A stretch of DNA of 64,000 nucleotides from Kocuria salsicia (GTDB lineage Bacteria; Actinomycetota; Actinomycetes; Actinomycetales; Micrococcaceae). The notes beneath the pieces were generated by a model. It saw nothing but the letters and a program-made list of their open reading frames with translations, did no database searches and had not been told where the DNA came from. Of this stretch, positions 1-8,729 are shown in pieces. Positions within the stretch are counted from its first letter, which is position 1; each line of letters begins with the position of its first letter. Position numbers and translations under genes: made by a program. The stretch spans positions 1-64,000 of the forward strand of contig NZ_VELE01000011.1 of assembly GCF_007681555.1 (NCBI RefSeq), given 5' to 3'.

Positions 1-683
1 CCAGATCGCTCCTGGAGACCGGCGGGTTCAGGCCGCGACTACACCCTGGATCCTGAAGAGCCCCAAATCTCCAGCCGGGCATCGCCGGTTGCAACGATTG
101 AAGTCGCGTAGCCGCAGCCACACAAACGGGCGGTCTCGATTCTCAAACAAAGCCAGTGACGGGCCAGCACTGCGACGGCTCTGCGGCAGTCGAAAGACGC
201 TATCGAACTATACTTTTCCTGCCCGTGAACAAAAAATTCGAACTGCTATCGAGTTGTAGAGTCTCCACTGATGTCACTGGGACCTACGGCGGGACGGAAT
301 GTTTTAATGTCTAGCAGTTTTCATCCGGGTTGCTCCAACCCCTCGTGGATTGTCGACACCGAAATATCCCAACACGGAAATGTGGTAAAGCGTACGAGTT
401 GACACAATGTCTGCGACCATGGAAAGGACAATGGCCCGGGTAGCGGTTCTGGTGGTTCCCCGCGGGTTACTTCTGGAAGAAATGGGACTCGTCCGTGGGT
501 GCCAGCCTCGGATGACTGGCCGGCGATTCCGGACTAGAAGCCGAAAACAGCTCCTGGTCTCAGGCGTCGATGATGTCGTCCCATCCGGCTGCCGACTGGT
601 CTGTCAGGTCCGGTTTTCCCCCCACCCCCAGAGGTTCGGGCAACAAAGAGACGGTCGCCTCGGCCGAAGCAGACGATACCCGT
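1..683. other. gene-free, relatively AT-rich stretch
   Basis: No open frame here has actinobacterial codon bias. The segment around 200-420 is much richer in A/T than the right half of the window, as is usual for intergenic or horizontally acquired DNA next to surface-glycan loci. It lies downstream of the minus-strand propeller gene ending at 684, and I see no convincing terminator hairpin there. A promoter for a gene left of the window is possible but no clear -35/-10 pair can be defended. Confidence 0.5.
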
Positions 684-3290
684 CTACTTCGTAATCCAAA
701 CTGACTTGCCCGGCACGCGATGCGCGGTGACGTTCTTGGAGAACCTCTGCACGTACTCGGAGCCCACGGCGTGCTCGTCCTCTGTCGGCCAGCCCCAGGC
801 TGTGTCGCGCCCGGCCGCGACCCATGCCTTGCCGATACCCCAATATTCTTCGATCGAGAACGTGCCGTACTGGGTTGTCGTGACCACCCGAGTCGTACGG
901 CCCGCGTTGTTGAAGACCTGGTACGCCCCGCCGGAGAATCGCACAGCGTCGGTGCTCGGGAGTCCATAGCCCCGATCCTCCTTGCCGAGGCCAACGAATT
1001 TCTTGCCTATAGCGCTAGAGGTCTCAACCGCATGCGTACCGGTGCTGGACGAGGAGTAGATCGAGGTGGCCTTGCCATTGCGGAAGAACCTCTGCATGAT
1101 TCCAGAATTCGTGGCCACCGCTACCTGTGGACCCTCGGGGTAACCCAGTATGGGGGCGCCACCCATGGCGGCATACTTGGCACCGATGGCACCCGAGGTA
1201 TTTACGGCATCCAGACGCAACTTGACCACGTCGTTACCCGTTGTCACCCACAGTGCCCCGGTTGAGTCGAAAGACATGTGCTTGTGCGCTTTGGCCAATA
1301 CACGTCCGTGCTGCCCGGTTGCAATGTCCAGGACCGTTACCGTGCCCCAGGCAAGATGTGCCAATCTGGTGGTACCCGGAATGCGGACGAGTTCCACGTT
1401 CTGCCACGCGGGCCGTTCCGACCGTCCCTCATCGAGGACAAAGGTGCGCATGACGCGGCCATCCGAGGCCCGCAGTTCGACAACGGTGTCAAGGGTGCCG
1501 ACGTAGAGGAAGCTGCCCATCAGTACCGGGCCGTAATTCTCGGATGTCCCGGGCAGTGCCCGGCGCCAGCGAACCGCCCCGGTGCGGGCCTCCGCTGCGA
1601 AGACCACGGAGGCGCCCTCGTAATCGTCCGCACCGTACCCGGCCCGTGCAGACGTGCAGCCATAAACGATGTCGCCCGCGGCGGCGAGGCCCACGATCGA
1701 CAGCTCCGGCACGATCTTGTTGTAGACCGTCACCTTTCCGGTGGAGCGCTCAATGGTCCCCAATGCCCCGCCCCGATACCCGGGCTCCGGCACGGTTCCG
1801 AACACCACGTGTGATGTGGTGACCGCCCATCCGAAGGGTCGCGATTGACGGTGCGACGGTCCCAGCCTTGCAAGAGTGCGGTAGGAAGCGGAGTCGGTGA
1901 CACCGCGGTTTGTCCGGTGTTCCACGATCACGCTGGAGATGCAAGAACCGACGTAGAGCTTCTCGCCGTCGACGACCATCCCCTCGATCTGTTCGATGCC
2001 GGAGGCAGGCGCAGAGTGCGCAAACGCCCCCGTGGCCAGGTTCGTGGAACACAGTCCGTCACCGCGGTAGCCGCCCGAAAAGAGCGTGTTTGTGCGCGGA
2101 TCAATGACCATCGATTGCGTCATGAGCGGGACGGGAACCACTCGGTAGCCCACGCTCCCAGCGGACGCCCCGGTCGTGGTGATCTTCGTTGCCCTCAGCA
2201 CGGACGGCGCCTCGGTGAACAAGTACAGGTGTGAGCCGGCTATTCCGAGGTGTACGAGAGATTTTTCCGAGACGGTGGCCACGTTCTCGGCCTTCATGGC
2301 CGCGTCGCCCGGGCGCATCCGCCGCAGGACACCCCAGGCGTTGACATAGACGTAGCCGGCGGCGTCCGTCTTGGATACGGAGCGTCCGACGAAGGAGGTC
2401 GGGGACGGCGCCCAGGTTTGCGCCACGGTGTCGTAGACCGAGAGGATCTCTTTGCCGGCTCTGTCGTTGTGCCAGACGAAGACCTTACGCCCTCGGGCAG
2501 CCGTGCGTGCAACGATGGAATTGGTCCCGATACCGGGGATGCCCACGCGTTTCGGCGTGGAGGGGACATCGACGTCGAAACGGAACAGATTCGGATCCGC
2601 GGTCCCGGTACCCGCCCAGATGGTCTTCCCGTCCGGGGATATGGAGAGGCCCCGCGCGTAGTGGTTGCCGGTTCCCAGTCGCGGCGTACGGGTGATTTCC
2701 TTGCCGCTGGCCGGGTCGAGGCACACCACGACGCCAGTCGGATAGGTCCCGGCCCACAGCCGCCCCTTGTAGTCGAGCTGGAAGTCGTACAAGTCCGTGA
2801 TCCCGCCCTGGACGGTCGCGAGCTGGCGGATCGTCCTGCCGGTCACGGACACATGCATCAACGACTTGCCGGAGGAGAAGTAGAGGTTTCCTTTACCGTC
2901 GTGAACGAAGTTGCCGGCAGCCTTTGCAGGCGTCGATGCTTTGTAGTGGAGCGTCCCCGTGTCGGCGTTGAAGATCTGGACCGTGTCCAACCCGTCCCCG
3001 GCGTTGAAGGTGACCACGAATTTGCTCTGTCCCACCGCGACCACACCGATGCCAGCGGACGAGGTCAGAGTGAAGCTGCGGAAGATGTTCCGATAGCGAC
3101 CCACCTCGGTTCCGGACATCCCCAGCTTCGCGACCGGCGCTTCCGTCCCCAGCACCACGGCGGCCGTGGCGGAGGCCGGGGTTCCCACGAGCGGCATCAC
3201 TGCTGCCGCCGATCCGAGAGCCGCGACGGCCGAGAAGAGGCCGCGCCGGGAGACCCCGGCGGGCACGGAAACGTTTTGATGATGGTGCAT
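684..3290 (-). CDS. Tat-exported beta-propeller protein with C-terminal LGFP repeats
   Basis: Predicted 868-aa secreted protein. I chose ATG at 3290 because GGGAGAG lies about 7 nt upstream and because it places a twin-arginine signal (SRRGLF, then a hydrophobic stretch and an ASA-type cleavage site) at residues about 13-40. A further in-frame extension upstream lacks these features. Residues about 50-690 contain repeated blade-like segments with PQQ/SMP-30-like patterns (GKGNLYFSSG, DYKGRLWAGT, SPDGKTIWAG). Residues about 700-868 carry LGFP-type repeats (YAAMGG..LGYP, GKEDRGYGLP, GRDTAWGWP), which in other actinobacteria bind or associate with the cell wall. It lies divergently next to the glycan cluster. 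A wall-anchored sugar-binding or structural role is inferred; no catalytic residues are visible. Confidence 0.82.
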   Translation of the reverse strand: MHHHQNVSVPAGVSRRGLFSAVAALGSAAAVMPLVGTPASATAAVVLGTEAPVAKLGMSGTEVGRYRNIFRSFTLTSSAGIGVVAVGQSKFVVTFNAGDGLDTVQIFNADTGTLHYKASTPAKAAGNFVHDGKGNLYFSSGKSLMHVSVTGRTIRQLATVQGGITDLYDFQLDYKGRLWAGTYPTGVVVCLDPASGKEITRTPRLGTGNHYARGLSISPDGKTIWAGTGTADPNLFRFDVDVPSTPKRVGIPGIGTNSIVARTAARGRKVFVWHNDRAGKEILSVYDTVAQTWAPSPTSFVGRSVSKTDAAGYVYVNAWGVLRRMRPGDAAMKAENVATVSEKSLVHLGIAGSHLYLFTEAPSVLRATKITTTGASAGSVGYRVVPVPLMTQSMVIDPRTNTLFSGGYRGDGLCSTNLATGAFAHSAPASGIEQIEGMVVDGEKLYVGSCISSVIVEHRTNRGVTDSASYRTLARLGPSHRQSRPFGWAVTTSHVVFGTVPEPGYRGGALGTIERSTGKVTVYNKIVPELSIVGLAAAGDIVYGCTSARAGYGADDYEGASVVFAAEARTGAVRWRRALPGTSENYGPVLMGSFLYVGTLDTVVELRASDGRVMRTFVLDEGRSERPAWQNVELVRIPGTTRLAHLAWGTVTVLDIATGQHGRVLAKAHKHMSFDSTGALWVTTGNDVVKLRLDAVNTSGAIGAKYAAMGGAPILGYPEGPQVAVATNSGIMQRFFRNGKATSIYSSSSTGTHAVETSSAIGKKFVGLGKEDRGYGLPSTDAVRFSGGAYQVFNNAGRTTRVVTTTQYGTFSIEEYWGIGKAWVAAGRDTAWGWPTEDEHAVGSEYVQRFSKNVTAHRVPGKSVWITK

Positions 3291-3730
3291 GCGACTCTCC
3301 CGCTTCACTGTGGTTCCCAGATCCGACGAATCGCCCGATTCGCCTGCGCCCGGTGATTGGGGGGGGTGGACGCATAGGGATGAGGGACACCACTCCATGA
3401 CTGTCCTGAATTCTACGGCGACAGTAGGGAGGAATCGGGATGGTCACCGATCGAGCGGCGCCGCGTGCGGCCCCCGAAATCCCGGGCCCCACGCACTCAC
3501 GGTGCCGCTAATCATGATGTCGCAAGGCCATCCACAACATGCCCTCGTGAACACAACCATGGGCGCGTCCCCTAAACTGAGGGCGAACAGCTCAGTGCGA
3601 GCCCGGCGGGCCGTACCCGTCCCGACAAGGTGGTTGTTATGCCCTCGATCATGCCGACCCACATTACGGGGTCGGAGGCCATGTGCAGGGTCAGCCGGGC
3701 ACTGGCCCACCCCACCACCTGAAACCCTCC
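3291..3730. other. divergent intergenic region with repeat copy 1
   Basis: This 440-nt region separates the minus-strand propeller gene from the plus-strand glycan genes and should hold promoters for both. At 3622-3659 it contains one copy of a 38-nt near-identical repeat. An AAGGTGG ribosome-binding-like sequence sits 5 nt before an ATG at 3639, which opens a 27-codon frame (MPSIMPTHI...) ending at 3722, just 8 nt before the next gene. Whether that short frame is a leader peptide or the stub of a lost gene cannot be decided from sequence. Confidence 0.5.
3622..3659 (+). repeat. 38-nt direct repeat, copy 1
   Basis: It matches 6691-6728 with only three mismatches over 38 nt. Both copies contain AAGGTGG, then an ATG (here) or GTG (copy 2), then codons for MPSIMP. 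Both copies precede glycan genes on the same strand. Confidence 0.8.
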
Positions 3731-4567
3731 ATGAACGAATTCCCAACCACGACCGTGACCCTCGCGGCGCTCGAGAGCACCCGCCTCGGATACCTCACCC
3801 CCGACACACCCCACCGCTTCGATGTGATCGGCAAGCAGTCCGTGCTGCCGTTCCTCGTGGTCCCTCGGGCAGGAGCGGATAGGGTGCTCGTGCTCAGCAA
3901 TGGCGCGGTCGACCACCACATAGCCCAAGGTCACCCGGTGTTCCAACGCTCCAGTTGGTGGCAGGAGATCGAGCACCACCAGGTCTACTTCTGCGATCCC
4001 GGGACCCTGGGCGAGGACCGCCTCTCTCTGGCGTGGGGGCAACTCAGCAGGCAGCACTGGGTCGCTTACGATGCGGCGCGCGCCGCCCAGGCGCTGTCCG
4101 CCCTGCTCGGTGTGCGGGAGCCGGCTCGGCGGGTCTACTACGGTTCCTCGGCCGGCGGCTTCATGGCACTGACGCTGCTGGCCGGGGACGCCGGGGCCGC
4201 GGCGGTCATCAACAATGCCCAGTTCGACTGGACGCGCTGGATGGCTACGGGACTCAACCCGCTGCGGGAAGCTCGGTTCGACAACATGCTCCCCAACCGG
4301 CTGCGGCGGGCGCATCCGGTGCGCACCAACGCGCTGAATCTGCTCGCCAAACGCGGCAAGCCCGTCAGCATCGACTACTACGTCAACCTCGCGTCCAAGC
4401 ACGACCGCGAAGTCGACCACCCCATGTTCATCGACTTCGTCCAATCCCACCCACGGCTGACACGCAACGTCAGGATCTTCCCGTACGAGGATCCGGCGGC
4501 GGAGCACAATCCGATGCCCAAGGAGCAGACCCTGGAGATCCTCAATCACACCCCGAGACTGGACTGA
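3731..4567 (+). CDS. alpha/beta-hydrolase-fold glycan-locus protein
   Basis: Predicted 278-aa cytoplasmic protein (ATG 3731; an in-frame GTG at 3683 preceded by GGAGG is an alternative start). It has a nucleophile-elbow motif GSSAGGF near residue 139, a DREVDHP segment that could supply the acid, and AEHNPMP near the C-terminus that could supply the histidine. This makes it an alpha/beta-hydrolase-like protein of the type seen in capsule clusters (resembling XcbB/CpsF or Asp2-like proteins). The protein encoded at 17606-18856 has the same GGSAGGF logic, so the locus holds two such proteins. Sugar O-acyl transfer or esterase activity is plausible but inferred. It is followed 32 nt later by the asparagine-synthetase-like gene. 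Confidence 0.72.
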   Translation: MNEFPTTTVTLAALESTRLGYLTPDTPHRFDVIGKQSVLPFLVVPRAGADRVLVLSNGAVDHHIAQGHPVFQRSSWWQEIEHHQVYFCDPGTLGEDRLSLAWGQLSRQHWVAYDAARAAQALSALLGVREPARRVYYGSSAGGFMALTLLAGDAGAAAVINNAQFDWTRWMATGLNPLREARFDNMLPNRLRRAHPVRTNALNLLAKRGKPVSIDYYVNLASKHDREVDHPMFIDFVQSHPRLTRNVRIFPYEDPAAEHNPMPKEQTLEILNHTPRLD

Positions 4568-4599
4568 CCCCTCACCCCCCACCCCCTAAGGAAGTTCAC

Positions 4600-6660
4600 G
4601 TGCCACGGCTCACCCCCTATCCCCGCGGCTTCGTCCTCAGCCGCCATGCTCCCCCCGAGCGCTCAGTGCCCGGCAATTTCCACTCCCTCGAGGTGGCCGG
4701 CGGTTGGCACTTCTCCTTCGACCCTCTGCGCACGCCTACAGTGTGCGTCGACGAGGTGACCGGTCGATTCGTCCTGACCCACGGCACCTGTTTCCCCGTG
4801 GGCGAGGAGTCGGTCGTCGACGTCTCGGCCTGGCTGCTGCGGAAACTGCTACAGAGCGAGGACACGTTCCTGAACGGCCTCGACCTGTTGGCCGGGCGCC
4901 ACGTCGTCGTCGCGGGCGACGCGACGCAGGCCTCGGTGTATCAGGACGCCGCGGGTGCTCGTTCCGTCTACTACTCCCCCGGGGCCGGACTGGTTTCCTC
5001 CCACGCCCATCTCATCCACGACCTGGTGCCGCACGAGCCGACGCTCGCCACCCTGAGGCCCACCGGGGCGGCCAATACCTGGGATCTGTCACCGTGGGCG
5101 GGCATCCGGGCGCTGGTGCCCAATCACCGCCTCGTGCTGGGCACGTGGGAGGTCGAGCGCTTCTTTCCACGGCAGCCGAACCGGTACGCCGGGTGGTCCA
5201 CCCGGCGGAAGCTGTCTGCGATCGAGGCGATGTGGCAGCGTGAGCTGGACGCGTTCACAACGGCATTCGAGGACGTCGTCGTGTCGGTCACCGGTGGTTC
5301 CGACAGCCGGGTGGTGCTGGCCATGGCCCGCCGGCACCTGCAGGTGGTACACGGCTTCACCTATACCCCCGGGAAAAACGTCAGGAGCCGCCGGAGCAAA
5401 CGGCTGGCGCAGGACGAAAGAATTGTGGGCGAGCTGCGGGACCTGCTGCCCCTGGACCACCGGTTCTTCTCCCGGGATGACACCGGCGTCACGTCCAGCC
5501 CCGAACTGTCCCAACTAATGAGCCGTAACTCAATCCTCGAGCACGGGCGCTGGCTCATCCACCACTACAACCGGGCGTTCCCCGGCGACGACGTGATGCA
5601 CATGCGCGGCAACGCCTTCGAGATCGGCCGTGCCTTCCGTGATCCCCGGCCGCACAACGACACGATCGAGGATATCCGCGTGCATTACGCGCAGCGGGCC
5701 AGCGTTATCGCCACGGATTCGGGCACGCCTGCGCTGAATGTCGAGCAGCACGCCTACTTCGACGGGGCCGTGCAACGTCTGGGCTACCACGAGGACCTCC
5801 ACGGGTACCACCGACTCGACCTCTTCCATTGGGAGTTCCGCGTGGGACGGTGGTTGTCCGAGGTGCTCAACGAGACCGACATCAGCTTCGACACGTTCCT
5901 GCCCGTCAGCGTACGGGCGATCTTCGAGCTGCTGCTCTCCTTCGACGTGGCGGATCGGCGGGATGGCTTCGCCTACACTGAGTTGATCGACCGCAATTTC
6001 CCGTTATTGAACTTCTTCGGGAAGAACGACGACCGGAATCTCTACCAGCAGGTACGGGACGAAAAGCGGTCTGATCTCCGGCGGAAGGAACGCGTCAACG
6101 CCTGGCTCGAGCGAGGCCTGCGTCTGTCCGGATTGCCCGGCACACCGGACGAGGAACCGGTGTTCCAGCCAGCGCCGGGACCAAACCACCTCCTCCTGCC
6201 CTCCGACCAGTTTGTTGAGGGCTACAGCGCCACCCGGGTCATCGGTCACGCCCCGGTGGACGGCTCCCTGCAGTTCCGGTTCCGCTCCCCCTATGCGTTC
6301 AAGCGTTCGCTGGGCCGATTCGAGTACCGACTGATGGTCTCGGGACAGACTCTGCTCCGCACCGACGGCGCCGCCTGGCCGTACGACTCTTGGGTGACCG
6401 TGCACAATCTGCGGGCCGAGGACACGATCGAGGTGCAAGTTGTGGCGCTCCGGACGATGTCCAAGGAGTCGTGGAGCCGGGCGACCCACGCAGGGATCCT
6501 CGATCTTTCCTACACACCGATGGCCCCGGAAGAAGCGCCGCGGGCGGTCTCAAGCAATCCCTATGCCGAGACGAGCCCCTGGACGAAGCATGTAGCCGCT
6601 ACGCGCGACGAAACCGCGTCGGACTCGGCCGCCATGTCCGCAACGGGTACCATGAACTGA
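4600..6660 (+). CDS. asparagine-synthetase-like (PP-loop) protein
   Basis: Predicted 686 aa. GTG at 4600 was chosen for AAGGAAG 5 nt upstream; the frame extends further upstream but overlaps the previous gene. A PP-loop ATP-pyrophosphatase motif TGGSDS is at residues about 231-236, typical of asparagine synthetase and beta-lactam-synthetase-type amidotransferases. The N-terminal ~200 residues look like an Ntn-type domain (DLLAGRHVVVAGDATQ) but lack the initial Cys nucleophile, so glutamine hydrolysis is not expected. The last ~100 residues look like an added beta-rich domain. Such proteins occur in surface-polymer loci, where they may amidate or adenylate a carboxyl group such as a uronic acid. 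That role is inferred. Confidence 0.75.
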   Translation: MPRLTPYPRGFVLSRHAPPERSVPGNFHSLEVAGGWHFSFDPLRTPTVCVDEVTGRFVLTHGTCFPVGEESVVDVSAWLLRKLLQSEDTFLNGLDLLAGRHVVVAGDATQASVYQDAAGARSVYYSPGAGLVSSHAHLIHDLVPHEPTLATLRPTGAANTWDLSPWAGIRALVPNHRLVLGTWEVERFFPRQPNRYAGWSTRRKLSAIEAMWQRELDAFTTAFEDVVVSVTGGSDSRVVLAMARRHLQVVHGFTYTPGKNVRSRRSKRLAQDERIVGELRDLLPLDHRFFSRDDTGVTSSPELSQLMSRNSILEHGRWLIHHYNRAFPGDDVMHMRGNAFEIGRAFRDPRPHNDTIEDIRVHYAQRASVIATDSGTPALNVEQHAYFDGAVQRLGYHEDLHGYHRLDLFHWEFRVGRWLSEVLNETDISFDTFLPVSVRAIFELLLSFDVADRRDGFAYTELIDRNFPLLNFFGKNDDRNLYQQVRDEKRSDLRRKERVNAWLERGLRLSGLPGTPDEEPVFQPAPGPNHLLLPSDQFVEGYSATRVIGHAPVDGSLQFRFRSPYAFKRSLGRFEYRLMVSGQTLLRTDGAAWPYDSWVTVHNLRAEDTIEVQVVALRTMSKESWSRATHAGILDLSYTPMAPEEAPRAVSSNPYAETSPWTKHVAATRDETASDSAAMSATGTMN

Positions 6661-7158
6661 GGACCGCCCCCCAAACAGCCTACAGTTTCCCCGACAAGGT
6701 GGTTGTTGTGCCCTCAATCATGCCGATCTACAGAACGCAGCCTGAGACCATCAAGAGAGCTCCGATCGTGCAGTCGGCGTGGGGGATCCGCGGACTCCAT
6801 CCTGAACCGCTGGCTAATCCAAACGAACTCCTGAGCAGAACACGAAATCTCGATGTGAGAGAACAGACCATCGATGCATGTCAGGGAGCGCGCAGCCCGG
6901 TTCGGCAAAGTGCATTGACTAAGTGCCATCCGAAAGTAGCCCGTACCTTCTGCACCCCCGGGCCGCCGGAATAGTTAGGTACCCCTCGACAGAGCGAGGC
7001 GGACGGTCGCGGGTCACTGTCTCGCATCTGCAGTTGGGCTTTTGGGTCACCGCATGTTAGCAGCGTCCGGCTCACCCCCCCCGGGGAATCATGGCGGTTT
7101 TGAGGACGCATGATCAATCACGATGAATACCCCTATTTAGCAGGCGAAGGAGAAGACA
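6661..7158. other. intergenic region with repeat copy 2
   Basis: About 500 nt without a convincing gene. It contains repeat copy 2 (6691-6728), whose GTG at 6708 opens a frame of about 88 codons to 6974 (MPSIMPIYRTQPET...) with poor codon bias in its second half. This may be a decayed gene start. The next gene has its own strong AAGGAGA ribosome-binding site. Confidence 0.5.
6691..6728 (+). repeat. 38-nt direct repeat, copy 2
   Basis: Near-identical partner of 3622-3659 (35 of 38 identical). It includes AAGGTGG spaced 5 nt from a GTG. Confidence 0.8.
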
Positions 7159-8277
7159 ATGACAATCGCAGTAATGGGCTGCCTGCCGACCATGCCCGAG
7201 GCATTTCCCCTGGAGTACCCCGAGAATGCTGGAAACATGATCCATGGACGCGCACCCTTCGCAATGTTCGATGACTGTGTCTTCTATCAGGATACCCGTT
7301 TCCGGCTCAGCGGATACACGAAGTTTGCCGAATTCGCCAATGCCTGTTGTAGCCACCTTGTGGTCACTATCGCGAATCTGCTATTGATCGGGGACACGGA
7401 CGGGTCCAAGTATGCGAGCTTTCAGCACTTCCTGGAGTCCATCGATATCCCCATCGTCGTATTCGGTCTCGGAGCGCAGTCGAAAACCCACGACCTCCAG
7501 AACGCGTCCATGCCATCCGAGGCCGTCGCCTTGATGCAGTATCTCGGCAAGCGTTGCGAGGTCGTGGGTGTCCGGGGCCCTTTCACCAAGGAGGTCTTCA
7601 GGCATTTCGCCGAGGTCACCAATGTCTACGTCACCGGCTGCCCATCGTTCTTCCAACGCCCCGAGAAGTTCACCGACCTCCGCGAGGCAGTGCGATCCGG
7701 GAAACTTGGTCGCCCTTCCTACTCCGGGACTGTCCTGCACCGGGAGGATGAAACTGAAATGCTGATCGACGCGATTGAGCAGGACACCTTCCTCGTGGAA
7801 CCGGTCAACAAGTTCAATCACGCCTTCCACCTCGCCTGTTCCAGAGGGGACACGGAGCCCGAGATTCCGTGGTATCTGCGCAAGCACGTCGGACCTGATA
7901 AGCGCCTCTCCCGCCGGACAGTGTCGGAGTACTACCGCGCCAACTATCGGCTTTTCCGCCACACCCAAGAGTGGTACGCCTTCAACACCGAGTGCGTGTC
8001 CTATACCTACGGAACTCGTTTCCACGTGAATATGGCATCCATCCTCTCCGGCGTCCCCGCCGTGTGGGTCACCCACGACTCACGGACCGATGAACTCACC
8101 GACTTCCTCCACCTGCCAAGTGTTCCTTTGGAGACTGCCACTCGAATGACCACCGCCGACTACCCCTCGCTCTTCTCCCAGTACGAGGAGCTATTCGATA
8201 ACCTGAGTGATTTGTATGCCAATTTCAACGAATACCTGAGCATCTTTGAACTTCCCACTCTTACTCTGAAGTTTTGA
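7159..8277 (+). CDS. polysaccharide pyruvyl transferase family protein
   Basis: Predicted 372 aa, start ATG 7159 with AAGGAGA about 7 nt upstream. Family hallmarks are an N-terminal GNMIHGRA-type segment, FGLGAQSK near residue 106, VVGVRGPFTKEVF near residue 135 and the C-terminal YGTRFHVNMASILSGVPAVWVTHDSR block, all in the order seen in PF04230 (CsaB/WcaK-like) proteins. Members add pyruvate ketals from PEP to sugars of wall polymers, or act in related surface-glycan modification. It begins a tightly coupled set with the next three genes. No signal peptide is seen, so a cytoplasmic role is likely. The exact acceptor is unknown. Confidence 0.82.
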   Translation: MTIAVMGCLPTMPEAFPLEYPENAGNMIHGRAPFAMFDDCVFYQDTRFRLSGYTKFAEFANACCSHLVVTIANLLLIGDTDGSKYASFQHFLESIDIPIVVFGLGAQSKTHDLQNASMPSEAVALMQYLGKRCEVVGVRGPFTKEVFRHFAEVTNVYVTGCPSFFQRPEKFTDLREAVRSGKLGRPSYSGTVLHREDETEMLIDAIEQDTFLVEPVNKFNHAFHLACSRGDTEPEIPWYLRKHVGPDKRLSRRTVSEYYRANYRLFRHTQEWYAFNTECVSYTYGTRFHVNMASILSGVPAVWVTHDSRTDELTDFLHLPSVPLETATRMTTADYPSLFSQYEELFDNLSDLYANFNEYLSIFELPTLTLKF

Positions 8278-8285
8278 CGGATTCC

Positions 8286-8729
8286 ATGTCAAAGGTGCCT
8301 GTAGATTTCTGTGAGCGCTTTTCGCTGGCCGAGGAGTGTGTCCTCACGCTGGGGTATCCTGTTACCTCCGTCGAGCTGTATACGGTAGTAAGCGCTCCCG
8401 TAGCGGCCAGCGAGTATGCCATCACCGTCGAGTGTTTCGACGAGGACGGCGACCCGGTGGATCTCGGTTCCTCGCTCCGGCGATCAGAGAAGCTGGGACT
8501 GCCGATCATCATCCACCCGCAGGCGGAATCAAGTAGCCTCGCCTTCCTGGGAAACTTGGCCTCTGGGCAGGCATTCGAACGGGTTCGGCTCCAGTCAGCG
8601 CGATGGCGGGACGGTGGCGAGGCCCTCCACACACGGGTTCTGGCGGTACTTGTCTCATCGACCCGAGCTCTGCCCGGTGCCGAATCCGCTCCCGTCGATG
8701 CCCACTTTGCGGCAATTAGGAAGAAATGA
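8286..8729 (+). CDS. small beta-rich unknown protein, cassette A
   Basis: About 147 aa from ATG 8286; a TTG at 8274 overlapping the previous stop (TTGA) would add four residues. I recognise no family. It has alternating hydrophobic beta-strand patterning (SVELYTVVSAP, YAITVECFDEDG) and no signal peptide or membrane segment. It overlaps the next gene by ATGA. The protein at 14957-15388 has similar size and a similar strand pattern (EYVVTVTSP, then S..L..F..L) and sits in the second cassette, so I treat the two as probable distant paralogues. It may be a stand-alone accessory beta-domain of the glycosyltransferases. Confidence 0.65.
   Translation: MSKVPVDFCERFSLAEECVLTLGYPVTSVELYTVVSAPVAASEYAITVECFDEDGDPVDLGSSLRRSEKLGLPIIIHPQAESSSLAFLGNLASGQAFERVRLQSARWRDGGEALHTRVLAVLVSSTRALPGAESAPVDAHFAAIRKK

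Noticed and set aside
407-694. Plus-strand 95-codon frame near the left edge
   Set aside because: Poor codon bias, no ribosome-binding site, Arg-rich shadow-like translation that overlaps the end of the propeller gene.
3622-3659. JUMPstart/ops-type RfaH element
   Set aside because: The repeat lacks the GGCGGTAG ops core, and RfaH/JUMPstart control is enterobacterial; only the positional analogy holds.
3572-4582. 336-codon minus-strand frame
   Set aside because: It is the antisense shadow of the alpha/beta-hydrolase-like gene; no family motif and no start context.
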